Source of the DNA: Sphingomonas oleivorans
GTDB lineage: Bacteria > Pseudomonadota > Alphaproteobacteria > Sphingomonadales > Sphingomonadaceae
Assembly (NCBI RefSeq): GCF_003050615.1
Contig: NZ_NWBU01000005.1
Span: 398,933 to 462,932 of the forward strand
Reading direction: 5' to 3'
Length of the DNA stretch: 64,000 bases
The position numbers were made by a program, and so were the translations under genes. Positions 43,761 through 51,981 of the stretch are shown here, piece after piece. The notes beneath the pieces were generated by a model. It did no database searches. It saw only the letters and a program-made list of their open reading frames with translations, and was not told the origin of the DNA. The stretch's first letter is position 1. Every line of letters starts with the position of its first letter.

Positions 43761-44813
43761 ATGGCCGACGCGCCCATCAACGATACCCGGAAAGCAGAGC
43801 TTCTCTCGACCACCGTCGAGCATATCGACATCCGCAGCTATGATGCGCGGCCGATCATCGACGCCATGGGCAAGATGAGCTTCACCAGCCGCGATCTCGC
43901 CCGCGCCACCGGCATCTACAATCAGATGCTGGCGGACAAGGATTGCACCATCTTCCTCGTGATCGCAGGCTCCACCTCGGCCGGCGGCTGCATGGACGCC
44001 TATGCCGAGCTCGTCCGCTCGAACATGGTGGACGGCATCGTCGCGACCGGCGCCTCGATCGTCGACATGGATTTCTTCGAGGGCCTCGGCCACAAACATT
44101 ATCAGGCGCTCGAGATCCCCGACGACAATACGCTGCGCTCGCTCTACATCGACCGCATCTACGACACCTATATCGACGAGGAGCAGCTCCAGGACTGCGA
44201 CCACACGATCGGCAAGATCGCGGACTCGCTGGAGCCCAAGGCCTATTCGAGCCGCGCCTTCATCCGCGAGATGGGCAAATATCTCGCCGAGCATGGCAAG
44301 AAGGAGAACAGCCTCGTCAAGCTCGCTTATGAGCATGACGTGCCGATCTTCTGCCCGGCCTTCGTCGACAGCTCGGCGGGCTTCGGCCTCGTCAAGCATC
44401 AGGTCGATCGCATGAAGGAAGGCAAGCCCTATATGGTGCTCGATGCCATTGCGGACTTCCGCGAGCTGACCGACATCAAGATCAAGGCGGGCACCACCGG
44501 CCTGCTGATGATCGGCGGCGGCGTGCCGAAGAACTTCATCCAGGATACGGTCGTCTGCGCCGAGATCCTCGGCCATGACGATGTCGAGATGCACAAATAT
44601 GCCGTGCAGATCACCGTGGCGGACGTGCGCGACGGCGCCTGCTCCTCCTCCACGCTCAAGGAAGCGGCGAGCTGGGGCAAGGTCGATACCGCGCTCGAAC
44701 AGATGGTGTTCGCCGAAGCCGGCTCGGTCCTGCCGCTGCTGGCCTCCGACGCCTATCATCGCGGCTATTGGAAGGATCGGCCAAAGCGCGGCTGGGCCAA
44801 GCTCTTCGCCTGA
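43761..44813 (+). CDS. Deoxyhypusine-synthase-family polyamine enzyme
   Basis: A 350-residue protein of the deoxyhypusine synthase family. FLVIAGSTSAGG and FCPAFVDSSAGF correspond to NAD/spermidine-binding parts, and GGGVPKNFIQD (Lys near residue 257) matches the lysine that forms the imine intermediate in DHS. Bacteria lack eIF5A, so the substrate is probably a free polyamine: homospermidine formation or related guanidino-polyamine products are reported for bacterial members. ATG 43761 follows GCAGGAGAATAAA; an extension to 43725 is unlikely. It lies 117 bases after the decarboxylase and ends at a strong terminator, so the two form a polyamine unit. Confidence 0.88.
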   Translation: MADAPINDTRKAELLSTTVEHIDIRSYDARPIIDAMGKMSFTSRDLARATGIYNQMLADKDCTIFLVIAGSTSAGGCMDAYAELVRSNMVDGIVATGASIVDMDFFEGLGHKHYQALEIPDDNTLRSLYIDRIYDTYIDEEQLQDCDHTIGKIADSLEPKAYSSRAFIREMGKYLAEHGKKENSLVKLAYEHDVPIFCPAFVDSSAGFGLVKHQVDRMKEGKPYMVLDAIADFRELTDIKIKAGTTGLLMIGGGVPKNFIQDTVVCAEILGHDDVEMHKYAVQITVADVRDGACSSSTLKEAASWGKVDTALEQMVFAEAGSVLPLLASDAYHRGYWKDRPKRGWAKLFA

Positions 44814-44822
44814 CCGGTTCGA

Positions 44823-44854
44823 AGCCCTCTCCCGATCGCGGGAGAGGGCTTTTT
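44823..44854 (+). terminator. Rho-independent terminator of the polyamine unit
   Basis: AGCCCTCTCCC (44823-44833) and GGGAGAGGGCT (44840-44850) form an 11-bp stem with loop GATCGC, followed by five T residues (44850-44854). Confidence 0.92.
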
Positions 44855-45090
44855 CATAGAGCCACTCTGCCTATTGAAGACGAGATTGGACGACCAGATT
44901 CGTGTCGCGGATAAAGGCGGAACCGGCCAGAAAGATTTCGTGCGCGAAGCGCGCGGAAGGCGGGCGGCTGCCGAAAGTCGTCATGGTTAGGGATCGATAA
45001 TCCAAGTTCGAAGGTTCTTCCTGTGCGGGTCGAACGACCCATGGCGCGCCGGGATGATCATCCCATGACGGCGCATAATCGGAGGAACCT

Positions 45091-45387
45091 ATGAAAAGCA
45101 TGGCTCCCGCACTCGCATTGCTTTTGGCCAGCGGCATCGCATCCGCGCAGATGGCCGCGCCGAAATATCCGCCGGACAGAACCGCCGAGGCGGGCAGGAA
45201 GATCGAGAGAAGCAATCCCTATAGCGAGGAACAGGCCAGATCCCTCCTGATGCGGGAGGGATATGGAGACGTGTCGTCCCTGGTGAAGAATGAGAGCGGG
45301 ATCTGGGAAGGAACCGCCCGGAAGGATGGAGAGACCGTCAATGTCGCGGTGGATTATCAGGGCAAGGTGCTCAGGAAGAACAAATAG
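45091..45387 (+). CDS. Small secreted PepSY-like protein
   Basis: A 98-residue exported protein with signal peptide MKSMAPALALLLASGIASA and a single PepSY-like fold: ARSLLMREGYGDVSSLVKNE, GIWEGTARKDGETVNVAVDY and a terminal GKVLRKNK, the common helix-strand-strand plan of these periplasmic proteins. A GGAGG site lies 5 bases before ATG. It is not in an operon. Function is unknown; members are often thought to bind proteases or metals. The 3' flank contains a 12-bp inverted repeat (45418-45429 with 45443-45454) that may terminate transcription. Confidence 0.78.
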   Translation: MKSMAPALALLLASGIASAQMAAPKYPPDRTAEAGRKIERSNPYSEEQARSLLMREGYGDVSSLVKNESGIWEGTARKDGETVNVAVDYQGKVLRKNK

Positions 45388-45501
45388 AGCGCCAGGACGA
45401 TCATCCTCGTCCGAAAAGCGGGCCATGGCGGGATCGACGCTGGCCATGGCCCGCCATGGCAGCCATGATGAAAGCCAGCTAAGACGATAGAGGGCCTTTT
45501 C

Positions 45502-45984
45502 TCAATCGATCACCTCGTTCGGATCGACCCCCCAGATATGCGCCGTCCGGATATAGCCCGCCTTGCCCCGCACGTCGAAGCGGCACCAGCCGGCGGCGCA
45601 TTGATCGATACGCCCGACGACGCCGGGCTCGGCCCGCCACACGATCTTCGCCCCTTCCTCCGGCCTGGCCAGCATCGGGCGGATCTCGCCCGTCACGATC
45701 GCCGTCCGACGCGCGCTCAGCAGCGCCACCGCCATCCATCCCTGCACGCCGTCAGGCGACTCGATCCTGCGCCAGCTCTGATGCACCTGCAGCACGCGGA
45801 TCGGCAGATCGGCGCGCCGATAGCGCCAGACCGCCGGAAAATTTCCGCCCGGGCCCGTACGCATCATCGCATCGCCCGCCGCGATGGACGCCCAATAAGG
45901 GACCTCGCGATCCGGCGCAGCCGATGCCTGCGCGGTCCCCGCTATCATTGCCATGACCGCCAACGTCCGAACAAGGACGCGCAT
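45502..45984 (-). CDS. Secreted SH3-domain protein
   Basis: A 160-residue periplasmic protein with signal peptide (MRVLVRTLAVMAMIAGTAQASA) and two bacterial SH3-like modules, the first with MRTGPGGNFPAVWRY and the second with WRAEPGVVGRIDQC and GWCRFDVRGKAGYIR. Such proteins usually bind peptidoglycan peptides. It is divergent from the hydroxyacid dehydrogenase gene across 124 bases. Two Cys (DQCAAGWC) may form a disulfide. Confidence 0.85.
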   Translation of the reverse strand: MRVLVRTLAVMAMIAGTAQASAAPDREVPYWASIAAGDAMMRTGPGGNFPAVWRYRRADLPIRVLQVHQSWRRIESPDGVQGWMAVALLSARRTAIVTGEIRPMLARPEEGAKIVWRAEPGVVGRIDQCAAGWCRFDVRGKAGYIRTAHIWGVDPNEVID

Positions 45985-46108
45985 TATATTCTCCTGTCAG
46001 GATTCTTCGCCAAAGCCGCTCGGCCCGCCCGTCTAGCGCCGCCGCCTTTCCCGCCACAAGCCCGCAGATGCTTGACGCCCGCAAGCCGTCGCGACTAGCC
46101 CAGAGGCC

Positions 46109-47107
46109 ATGATCGGCATGAACCGCTCCGCCCATCCGAAAGTCATCGTCACCCGACGGCTGACGCCCGCGATCGAGGCCCGCATGGCGGAGCTGTTCGA
46201 CGTCGAATTTTCGAAGGATGATCGCCCACTCGATGCCGCGGGGCTGGCCGAGGCGGCGGCGCGCGCCGACGTGCTGGTGCCGACCGTCACCGACCGGATC
46301 GATGCTGCGGTCATCGCCGCCGGCGGAGAGAGGCTGAAGCTGATCGCCAATTTCGGCAATGGCGTCGATCATATCGATCTCAAGGCGGCGCGCGCACGCG
46401 ACATCATCGTCACCAACACGCCTGGCGTGCTGACCGAGGACACCGCCGACATGGCGATGGCGCTGATCCTCTCCGTGCCACGCCGCCTGGCGGAGGGAGA
46501 GCGGCTAATCCGCTCGGGCCGCTGGCAGGGCTGGAGCCCCACCGCGATGCTGGGCCGCCGGATCAACGGCAAGACGCTGGGCATCATCGGCATGGGCCGC
46601 ATCGGCCAGGCCGTGGCGCGCCGCGCGCGCGGCTTCGGGCTGACGATCCGCTATCATAACCGCCGCCGCCTGCCCGCCGTGGTGGAGGAGGAATATGACG
46701 CGGTGTGGCGCCCGGATCTGGACGCGATGCTGGAGGAAGTAGATCTCGTCTCGATCCACTGCCCGCACACTGCCGAGACGCACCATCTGCTCGACGCGCA
46801 TCGCCTCGCCCTACTCGGGCCACAGGCCTATCTCATCAATGTGGCGCGCGGCGACATCGTCGACGAGCGTGCGCTGATCGAGGCACTGGTAACGGGCACG
46901 ATCGCCGGCGCGGGGCTGGACGTATTCGCGCATGAGCCCGAACTCGATCCGCGCCTGCGCGGCCTGAACAATGTCGTCCTGCTGCCGCACATGGCATCGG
47001 CCACGCATGAGGCGCGCGATGCCACGGGCGCCAAGGTCATCGCCAATATCAAGGTCTGGACGGATGGTCACAGGCCGCCCGATCAAGTTCTCGAAGGCTG
47101 GGCCTGA
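46109..47107 (+). CDS. D-2-hydroxyacid dehydrogenase (glyoxylate/hydroxypyruvate reductase type)
   Basis: NAD(P)-dependent enzyme of 332 aa. The dinucleotide motif GIIGMGRIGQAVARRA lies near residue 157. The catalytic Arg is in NVARGDIVDE, the Glu in FAHEPELDP, and the His in LLPHMASAT, so the active site is intact. It probably interconverts glyoxylate/glycolate or hydroxypyruvate/glycerate; the exact substrate cannot be read. ATG 46109 is used; a second ATG occurs three codons later (46118). Confidence 0.9.
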   Translation: MIGMNRSAHPKVIVTRRLTPAIEARMAELFDVEFSKDDRPLDAAGLAEAAARADVLVPTVTDRIDAAVIAAGGERLKLIANFGNGVDHIDLKAARARDIIVTNTPGVLTEDTADMAMALILSVPRRLAEGERLIRSGRWQGWSPTAMLGRRINGKTLGIIGMGRIGQAVARRARGFGLTIRYHNRRRLPAVVEEEYDAVWRPDLDAMLEEVDLVSIHCPHTAETHHLLDAHRLALLGPQAYLINVARGDIVDERALIEALVTGTIAGAGLDVFAHEPELDPRLRGLNNVVLLPHMASATHEARDATGAKVIANIKVWTDGHRPPDQVLEGWA

Positions 47108-47202
47108 TCGCCCCTTTACCGCGTCGAGGCGAATAGTGGATTAGGAACCGTTACGGCTTTCCACCGTTTTCATGCGCCTGTTGCAATCAAAGGGAATCCG
47201 TA

Positions 47203-47493
47203 ATGAAGCATAAGGGAATCATTGCCGGCGCCATCGGCCTGTCGCTTGGCCTCGCCGGCCCGGCCTATGCGCAGAATACGGAGCAGATGCTGAAGGGTAC
47301 TGCGATCGGCGCAGGCGCGGGCGCGCTCGTCGGCGCGGTCGTCCCGGGCGTCTCGACCGGCAATGGCGCCCTGATCGGTGCGGCCGGCGGCGCGGCCTAT
47401 ACCGCGCTGAAGAAGAACAAGCGCTATTATCGCGACAGCCGCGGCCGCCAATATTATCTGAACAAGGACGGACAGCGCGTCTATCGCCGCTGA
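47203..47493 (+). CDS. Small exported glycine-zipper protein
   Basis: A 96-residue protein with signal peptide (AGAIGLSLGLAGPAYAQ) and a glycine-zipper membrane-like segment (GTAIGAGAGALVGAVVPGVS, GALIGAAGGAAY), ending in a basic/aromatic tail (YYRDSRGRQYYLNKDGQRVY). Such proteins sit in the outer membrane or periplasm. It is followed by a UUCG-loop terminator. Function unknown. Confidence 0.8.
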   Translation: MKHKGIIAGAIGLSLGLAGPAYAQNTEQMLKGTAIGAGAGALVGAVVPGVSTGNGALIGAAGGAAYTALKKNKRYYRDSRGRQYYLNKDGQRVYRR

Positions 47494-47504
47494 TCTTTGG
47501 CATG

Positions 47505-47532
47505 AGGGCGCATCTTCGGATGCGTCCTTCTT
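47505..47532 (+). terminator. Terminator with TTCG tetraloop
   Basis: AGGGCGCATC (47505-47514) pairs with GATGCGTCCT (47519-47528) around TTCG, followed by TCTT. It lies 11 bases after the glycine-zipper gene. Confidence 0.8.
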
Positions 47533-47679
47533 CCGTGCCTTGATGGTCGGAGAGAGGGTGACCGGGACGCGCGTGGGTTCGTGGAGACGAGCGCCCCGAT
47601 CGGCATGGTGATAGCCGCCCTTCCCATCGCGCCGCATCACCAAGATGGGTGATAATGGATCAAGATAGGCGATAATGGA

Positions 47680-48780
47680 TTAATCTACCAACGGGGGAAG
47701 CGCATGGACGAGATGCGCGATCTCGGTCTGGCGGCTCCGACCGATCTTCGCCGCCATCGTCTTCACCTGATAGCGAATCGTATTGGTGGACGTGCCCCGC
47801 CGCTCCGCCATCTCGGCAACCGAGAGGCCATCGGCGATCATCAGGGAGATATCCGCCTCCGCGGCCGTCAGGCCGTAAAGCGCACGGAGCCGGGCCGCGA
47901 CCGAAGGGTCCGGGCCCGCATTCTGCACGAGCAGCAGCGCCTGCCGCCGCCCATCGGGCCCAAGCAAAGGCGCCACCGTGACGAACAGCGTTCCCCCATG
48001 CAGCAAGGGGATTGCGACGGCCTGCGCCTCGGGCTGGCGGGCCGCCGTCGCGCGCTGCACGGCGGCCCGCAGCGCCTCGCCCTGGCCATTGCGCGCGACG
48101 ACCTGCCCCTCGCGAACCCCAAGCCCCGTCGCGGATGCCAAAAGCCGCTCGCCTGCCGCATTGGCATGGACCAGCCTGCCGCCGCTATCGACCGCGATCG
48201 TGGCCAGCGAAACGGCATCGAGAATATTGCCCATCTGCGCCTTGGCATGGGCGGCGGCCTCGATGCGCCCGCGCACCTTCAGGAGACGGCGCAGATGCGG
48301 CACCTGTTCTTCGAGCATCGCGGCCTCCCATCGATCGAAGCGCGGCTGATGCCGCCCCCGATGCAGCCCGACCATCCCTTCGCCAAGTCGATCCGACATG
48401 GCGATACCGAGGCAATAGAAGCTGTCGTCGTCCGCGGCGCGGATGAACTCATTATAGAATCGGCTGCCGAGCAGCACCGAATCGGGCATCAGATCGCTGC
48501 TGTTCAGCACGCGATCGCGCATCTCCGGCCTGTCCACCATTTGCGCCCAGACATCATCCTGCACGAAATCGCGAATATAGCGGTCGACCATGTCGGCCGG
48601 AATATAATCGGAAAATCCGAGCATGGCGGCGCTGCCGTCCCGATGGCGCCATTGGATCGTGGAGGAGCGCGCGCCTATCGAGCGGGCGAGCAGCTCCGGC
48701 AGCGCCGCAAAGGCTTCGTCATCCAGAAGGGCATCATAGATCTGCTCGCTCCGGAGCGGACCCGCGGCGTCATAAGGCAT
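47680..48780 (-). CDS. LuxR-family transcriptional regulator with PAS-like sensor
   Basis: A 366-residue regulator. The N-terminal ~190 residues form a sensor region of unknown type; a PAS-like segment follows (AVSLATIAVDSGGRLVHANA), and the C terminus is a LuxR HTH (LTAAEADISLMIADGLSVAE, STNTIRYQVKTMAAKIGRSR). ATG 48780 is preferred, since an upstream TTG at 48795 overlaps the apparent ribosome site. It stands alone, after bamD on the same strand. Confidence 0.85.
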   Translation of the reverse strand: MPYDAAGPLRSEQIYDALLDDEAFAALPELLARSIGARSSTIQWRHRDGSAAMLGFSDYIPADMVDRYIRDFVQDDVWAQMVDRPEMRDRVLNSSDLMPDSVLLGSRFYNEFIRAADDDSFYCLGIAMSDRLGEGMVGLHRGRHQPRFDRWEAAMLEEQVPHLRRLLKVRGRIEAAAHAKAQMGNILDAVSLATIAVDSGGRLVHANAAGERLLASATGLGVREGQVVARNGQGEALRAAVQRATAARQPEAQAVAIPLLHGGTLFVTVAPLLGPDGRRQALLLVQNAGPDPSVAARLRALYGLTAAEADISLMIADGLSVAEMAERRGTSTNTIRYQVKTMAAKIGRSRQTEIAHLVHALPPLVD

Positions 48781-48847
48781 GTCTCCGTTCCCCAAACGGC
48801 TGCCAAGATGGTACGCGCAGCGCTCCCGGCGCCCATTTACCCGATCG

Positions 48848-49636
48848 TCAGGCCGCCTTGGGCGCCTTCCGCTCGATCAGATCATAGGCCTTCTTGTACC
48901 AATCGGAACCCGGATAATTGGCGCCGAGCACGGCAGCCGCCTTGCGTGCCTCATTGGGCACACCCAGCGCCAGATAGGATTCGGTGAGCCGCATCAGCGC
49001 CTCGGGCACATGGCTCGTCGTATCATAATCCTCGACCACCTTGCGGAAGCGGATCACGGAGGCGAGCCAGTCGCTGCGGCGCTGGTAGAAACGCCCAATC
49101 TCCATCTCCTTGCCGGCGAGATGATCGCGGATGAGGTCCGTCTTGACGCGGGCGTCGGCGGCATAGCGCGTGTCGGGATAGCGGCGGATCAGCTCGCCCA
49201 TCGCATCGAGCGCCTGCTGCGTGATCTTCTGATCGCGCGTGACGTCCGTGATCTGCTCATAATAATCGATCGCGATCAGATAGAGGGCGTAGGGCGCATC
49301 CTTGTTGCCGGGATGGATCGCCAGGAAACGCTGCGCCGACTGGATCGATTCGGGATATTGATGCGCCAGATAATAGCTGAACGCGCTCATCAGCTGCGCC
49401 CGGCGCGCCCATTCGGAATAGGGATGCTGCCGCTCCACCTCGTCGAACAGCGCGGCGGCAAGCTTATATTGGCCGCGATCGAGCCGATCCTTCGCCGCAT
49501 TGTAGAGCGTGTCCACGTCGCGCGCGACATAGCGGGTATCCGCCTTGTTCCTCGAATTCGTCGCGCAACCGGCAAGCGGCACGACGAGGGCGGCGGCGAT
49601 CATCAGGGCGATCGGGCGAAAGGCGGGACGCGACAT
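48848..49636 (-). CDS. bamD: Outer-membrane assembly lipoprotein BamD
   Basis: A 262-residue lipoprotein (signal ending VPLAGCATN) with five TPR-like repeats: DTLYNAAKDRLDRGQYKLAA, FDEVERQHPYSEWARRAQLM, YPESIQSAQRFLAIHPGNKD and so on. These match BamD, the essential partner of BamA in inserting outer-membrane proteins. Start 49636 follows the reading GACATGTCGCG type junction; upstream frame to 50182 shadows the next gene. It is single-transcribed as far as can be seen. Confidence 0.93.
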   Translation of the reverse strand: MSRPAFRPIALMIAAALVVPLAGCATNSRNKADTRYVARDVDTLYNAAKDRLDRGQYKLAAALFDEVERQHPYSEWARRAQLMSAFSYYLAHQYPESIQSAQRFLAIHPGNKDAPYALYLIAIDYYEQITDVTRDQKITQQALDAMGELIRRYPDTRYAADARVKTDLIRDHLAGKEMEIGRFYQRRSDWLASVIRFRKVVEDYDTTSHVPEALMRLTESYLALGVPNEARKAAAVLGANYPGSDWYKKAYDLIERKAPKAA

Positions 49637-49698
49637 GGGGGCGTTCTTAACCGAGCCGAACGGCCCCGCCAAGCGCGATCCCATGCCGAGCCGCCGCT

Positions 49699-50184
49699 TC
49701 AGGCATAGGCGATCAATCGGCCGAGCGCGGCCGCGGCCAGCCAGAGCGCGACCGATCCCCCTGCCATCGCCCGGCCCAGCGCCGGCGGGCGGCTGTCCCA
49801 ATCGGCCAGGCAGCCCTGCCAGAAAATGCGGAAGGCGACCGCATTGGCGAGCGCGACAGCGATCAGCATGATCTTCCAGCGAAAGGCCCCGGACAGGATA
49901 AGCGAACGCGCATCGGCCGCGAACAGGACCGAACTGCTGCCTACCAGAAGCATTATGCCGAGGATCGCGACGGGCGTCAGGATACGTGACAGGGCCTCCG
50001 CCGGCAGAGTGCGGAACAGCCCGGCCAGGCGCAGGTCGAGCAGCCCGATCCCGCCGACGAGCAGCACCAGCCCCAGCAGATGGATCAGGTTCGCGACCGG
50101 ATAGGCATAGGCCGATCCGCGCGCCCAATGGCCGAAATCCGAAGCTTCGATCGCGGCGGCGGCGCCCGCCAGCGCGTCCCACAT
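49699..50184 (-). CDS. Four-helix membrane protein (DUF6644-like)
   Basis: A 161-residue inner-membrane protein with four hydrophobic helices. HWARGSAYAYPVANLIHLLG is the most family-like segment, with a His in the first helix region that could bind heme or metal. It begins 3 bases after the stop of the DUF6152-like gene, so both are co-transcribed; this pair is common in sphingomonads. Function unknown. Confidence 0.75.
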   Translation of the reverse strand: MWDALAGAAAAIEASDFGHWARGSAYAYPVANLIHLLGLVLLVGGIGLLDLRLAGLFRTLPAEALSRILTPVAILGIMLLVGSSSVLFAADARSLILSGAFRWKIMLIAVALANAVAFRIFWQGCLADWDSRPPALGRAMAGGSVALWLAAAALGRLIAYA

Positions 50185-50186
50185 GC

Positions 50187-50537
50187 TCAGCGCAGTTCCA
50201 CCGTCTTGCCGTCCACGGTCACGCGCTCGATCCGCATCTCGGGCGTGCCGTCGCTGCGGGGATAGCCGACGAGCGTCACCTGCTTGCCCGGCCCCAGCAT
50301 CGCCGGGGTAAGCCCCCGCGCCTCCATCCGGGCAACGGGCGCCAGCACGATCGTCCAGACCTGCTTGTTATAGGCGACCTTGGCGGAACCGTGCGGATTG
50401 CTCCAGGAAAGATCGGTCAGCGGCGCGGTGATCCGGATGACCTTCGTGGCGTCGTACGAGCTCCAGCCATGGTGAGCCAAGGCGGCGCTAGGCAGCAACA
50501 ATGCGGCGCAGATAGCCGTGAAGTGACGGCGATACAT
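50187..50537 (-). CDS. Small periplasmic protein (DUF6152-like)
   Basis: A 116-residue exported protein with signal peptide (TAICAALLLPSAALA) directly followed by HHGWSSYD, a His pair suggestive of metal binding, and a beta-rich body ending VTVDGKTVELR. The motifs SNPHG and KQVTLVGYPRSDG fit the DUF6152 family as I remember it. Paired with the membrane protein downstream. Function unknown, perhaps copper-related. Confidence 0.75.
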   Translation of the reverse strand: MYRRHFTAICAALLLPSAALAHHGWSSYDATKVIRITAPLTDLSWSNPHGSAKVAYNKQVWTIVLAPVARMEARGLTPAMLGPGKQVTLVGYPRSDGTPEMRIERVTVDGKTVELR

Positions 50538-50594
50538 CGGCCTTCTCCTCTTGTCTGAAGCCTATACGCTCCAGCCGGCCGTCCTATCCGCAGA

Positions 50595-50978
50595 TTATCC
50601 CCGGTAAGGCAGCAGCGCGCCCACGATCCAGCGCCCCTCGCCGCGCAGCATCCCCCAGGCGCGTGCGGCGGCCCGGCTGTCCATCGGCTCGACGCCGATC
50701 CCCTGTCCCTCCAGCGCGGCGACGAAGCCGGCCGAAGGGCGGCGCAGCGTCGCGCCCGTGCCGAGCAACAGAAATTCCGGCGGCGGAAGCTGCGCGAGCA
50801 GATCGGCGACATGCTCGGCGGTCAGCGCGTCGAGCGCCGGCGCCTTCCAGCCGCGCGCCCAATCGGGCGCGAGCAGCAAGCCATCCGCATGGATCCTGTC
50901 GCCGATCCTGAAGCCGCCGCCGACAAAACCCTGGACGACCGGACCGGCGGGCGCCGTATCGCGATCGAGCTTGGCCAT
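50595..50978 (-). CDS. Mth938/DUF498-like domain protein
   Basis: A 127-residue cytoplasmic protein of the Mth938-like (NDUFAF3-related) family: VVQGFVGGGFRIGDR, LLLAPDWARGW, PEFLLLGTGATLRRP and GIGVEPMDSRAAARAWGML are the usual blocks. Its start overlaps the secF stop (TGATGG), so it belongs to the sec operon; the same gene order is frequent in alphaproteobacteria. Molecular role not established. Confidence 0.88.
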   Translation of the reverse strand: MAKLDRDTAPAGPVVQGFVGGGFRIGDRIHADGLLLAPDWARGWKAPALDALTAEHVADLLAQLPPPEFLLLGTGATLRRPSAGFVAALEGQGIGVEPMDSRAAARAWGMLRGEGRWIVGALLPYRG

Positions 50979-51946
50979 CAGGCCCCCGGCCGCTCCCGCC
51001 GGCCGCCGCGCTCGGCGCCGCTTGTCGTCTCGGCAGGCACGAAGCTCTGCGAGCTGACGCGGAGCCAGATCAGGATCGGCGCGCCGACATAGATTGAGGA
51101 GAAGGTGCCGACGAAGATGCCGAGCAGCATCGCCGCGGTGAAGCCGAACAGCACGTCGCCGCCAAAGGCCAGCAGCGCGCCGAGCGCGATCACCATCGAC
51201 AGCGAGGTGACGATCGTGCGCGACAGCGTCTCGTTGACCGAAAGATTGAGCAGCGAGGTGATGTCCATCTTGCGCCATTTGCGCAGATTTTCGCGGATGC
51301 GGTCATAGACCACGATCGTGTCGTTCAGCGAATAACCGACGATGGTGAGGATCGCGGCCACCACGTTCAGATTGAATTCGAGCTGGGTGAGCGCGAAGAA
51401 GCCCATCGTCAGCACGACGTCGTGGAACAAGGCGAAGAGCGCGCCTACGCCGAACTGCCATTCGAAGCGGATCCAGATATAGATAGCGATCGCGAGCATC
51501 GCCAAACCGATCGCCAGCGCGCCCGTCCGGATGAGCTCGCCCGAAACCTTGCCGGAAACCGTCTCGACCGCATCGAAGCGCGCATCGGGATGGGCTGCCA
51601 TGATCGCGCGCTTGACCGAATCCGCCGCCCGGTTGGCGGCCTCCTCGCCGCCCTCGGGCAAGGGCAGGCGGATCGAAACGTCGCGCGGGGAACCGAACTG
51701 CTGGATCGTCGCCTCGCCCAGGCCCAGAGGCTCGATGGACGAGCGCAGCTCGTCGATCTCGACCGGCTGCTGGAAGGAGGCGCGGATCAACTGGCCGCCC
51801 TCGAAATCGATCCCGAAATTGAGCCCGCGAACCGCCACGAGCGCGACCGAGGCGATGATCAGGGCAATCGACAGGCCCATCGCCCAGAAGCGCCACTTCA
51901 GGAAATCGATGTTGGTATTGTCGGGAACGAGCTTCAGGAGACGCAT
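50978..51946 (-). CDS. secF: Protein translocase subunit SecF
   Basis: A 322-residue membrane protein with six helices; GLNFGIDFEGGQLIR is the N-terminal family motif, and VVAAILTIVGYSLNDTIVVYDRIRENLR holds the conserved D in helix 4 region used for proton-driven protein translocation (shown here as two overlapping known blocks). Its gene lies 35 bases after secD and overlaps the Mth938 gene. Works with SecD and YajC in the SecYEG holo-translocon. Confidence 0.96.
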   Translation of the reverse strand: MRLLKLVPDNTNIDFLKWRFWAMGLSIALIIASVALVAVRGLNFGIDFEGGQLIRASFQQPVEIDELRSSIEPLGLGEATIQQFGSPRDVSIRLPLPEGGEEAANRAADSVKRAIMAAHPDARFDAVETVSGKVSGELIRTGALAIGLAMLAIAIYIWIRFEWQFGVGALFALFHDVVLTMGFFALTQLEFNLNVVAAILTIVGYSLNDTIVVYDRIRENLRKWRKMDITSLLNLSVNETLSRTIVTSLSMVIALGALLAFGGDVLFGFTAAMLLGIFVGTFSSIYVGAPILIWLRVSSQSFVPAETTSGAERGGRRERPGA

Positions 51947-51981
51947 GGCGCTGCCTCAATAAAAAAGGACATCAGGGCGCA

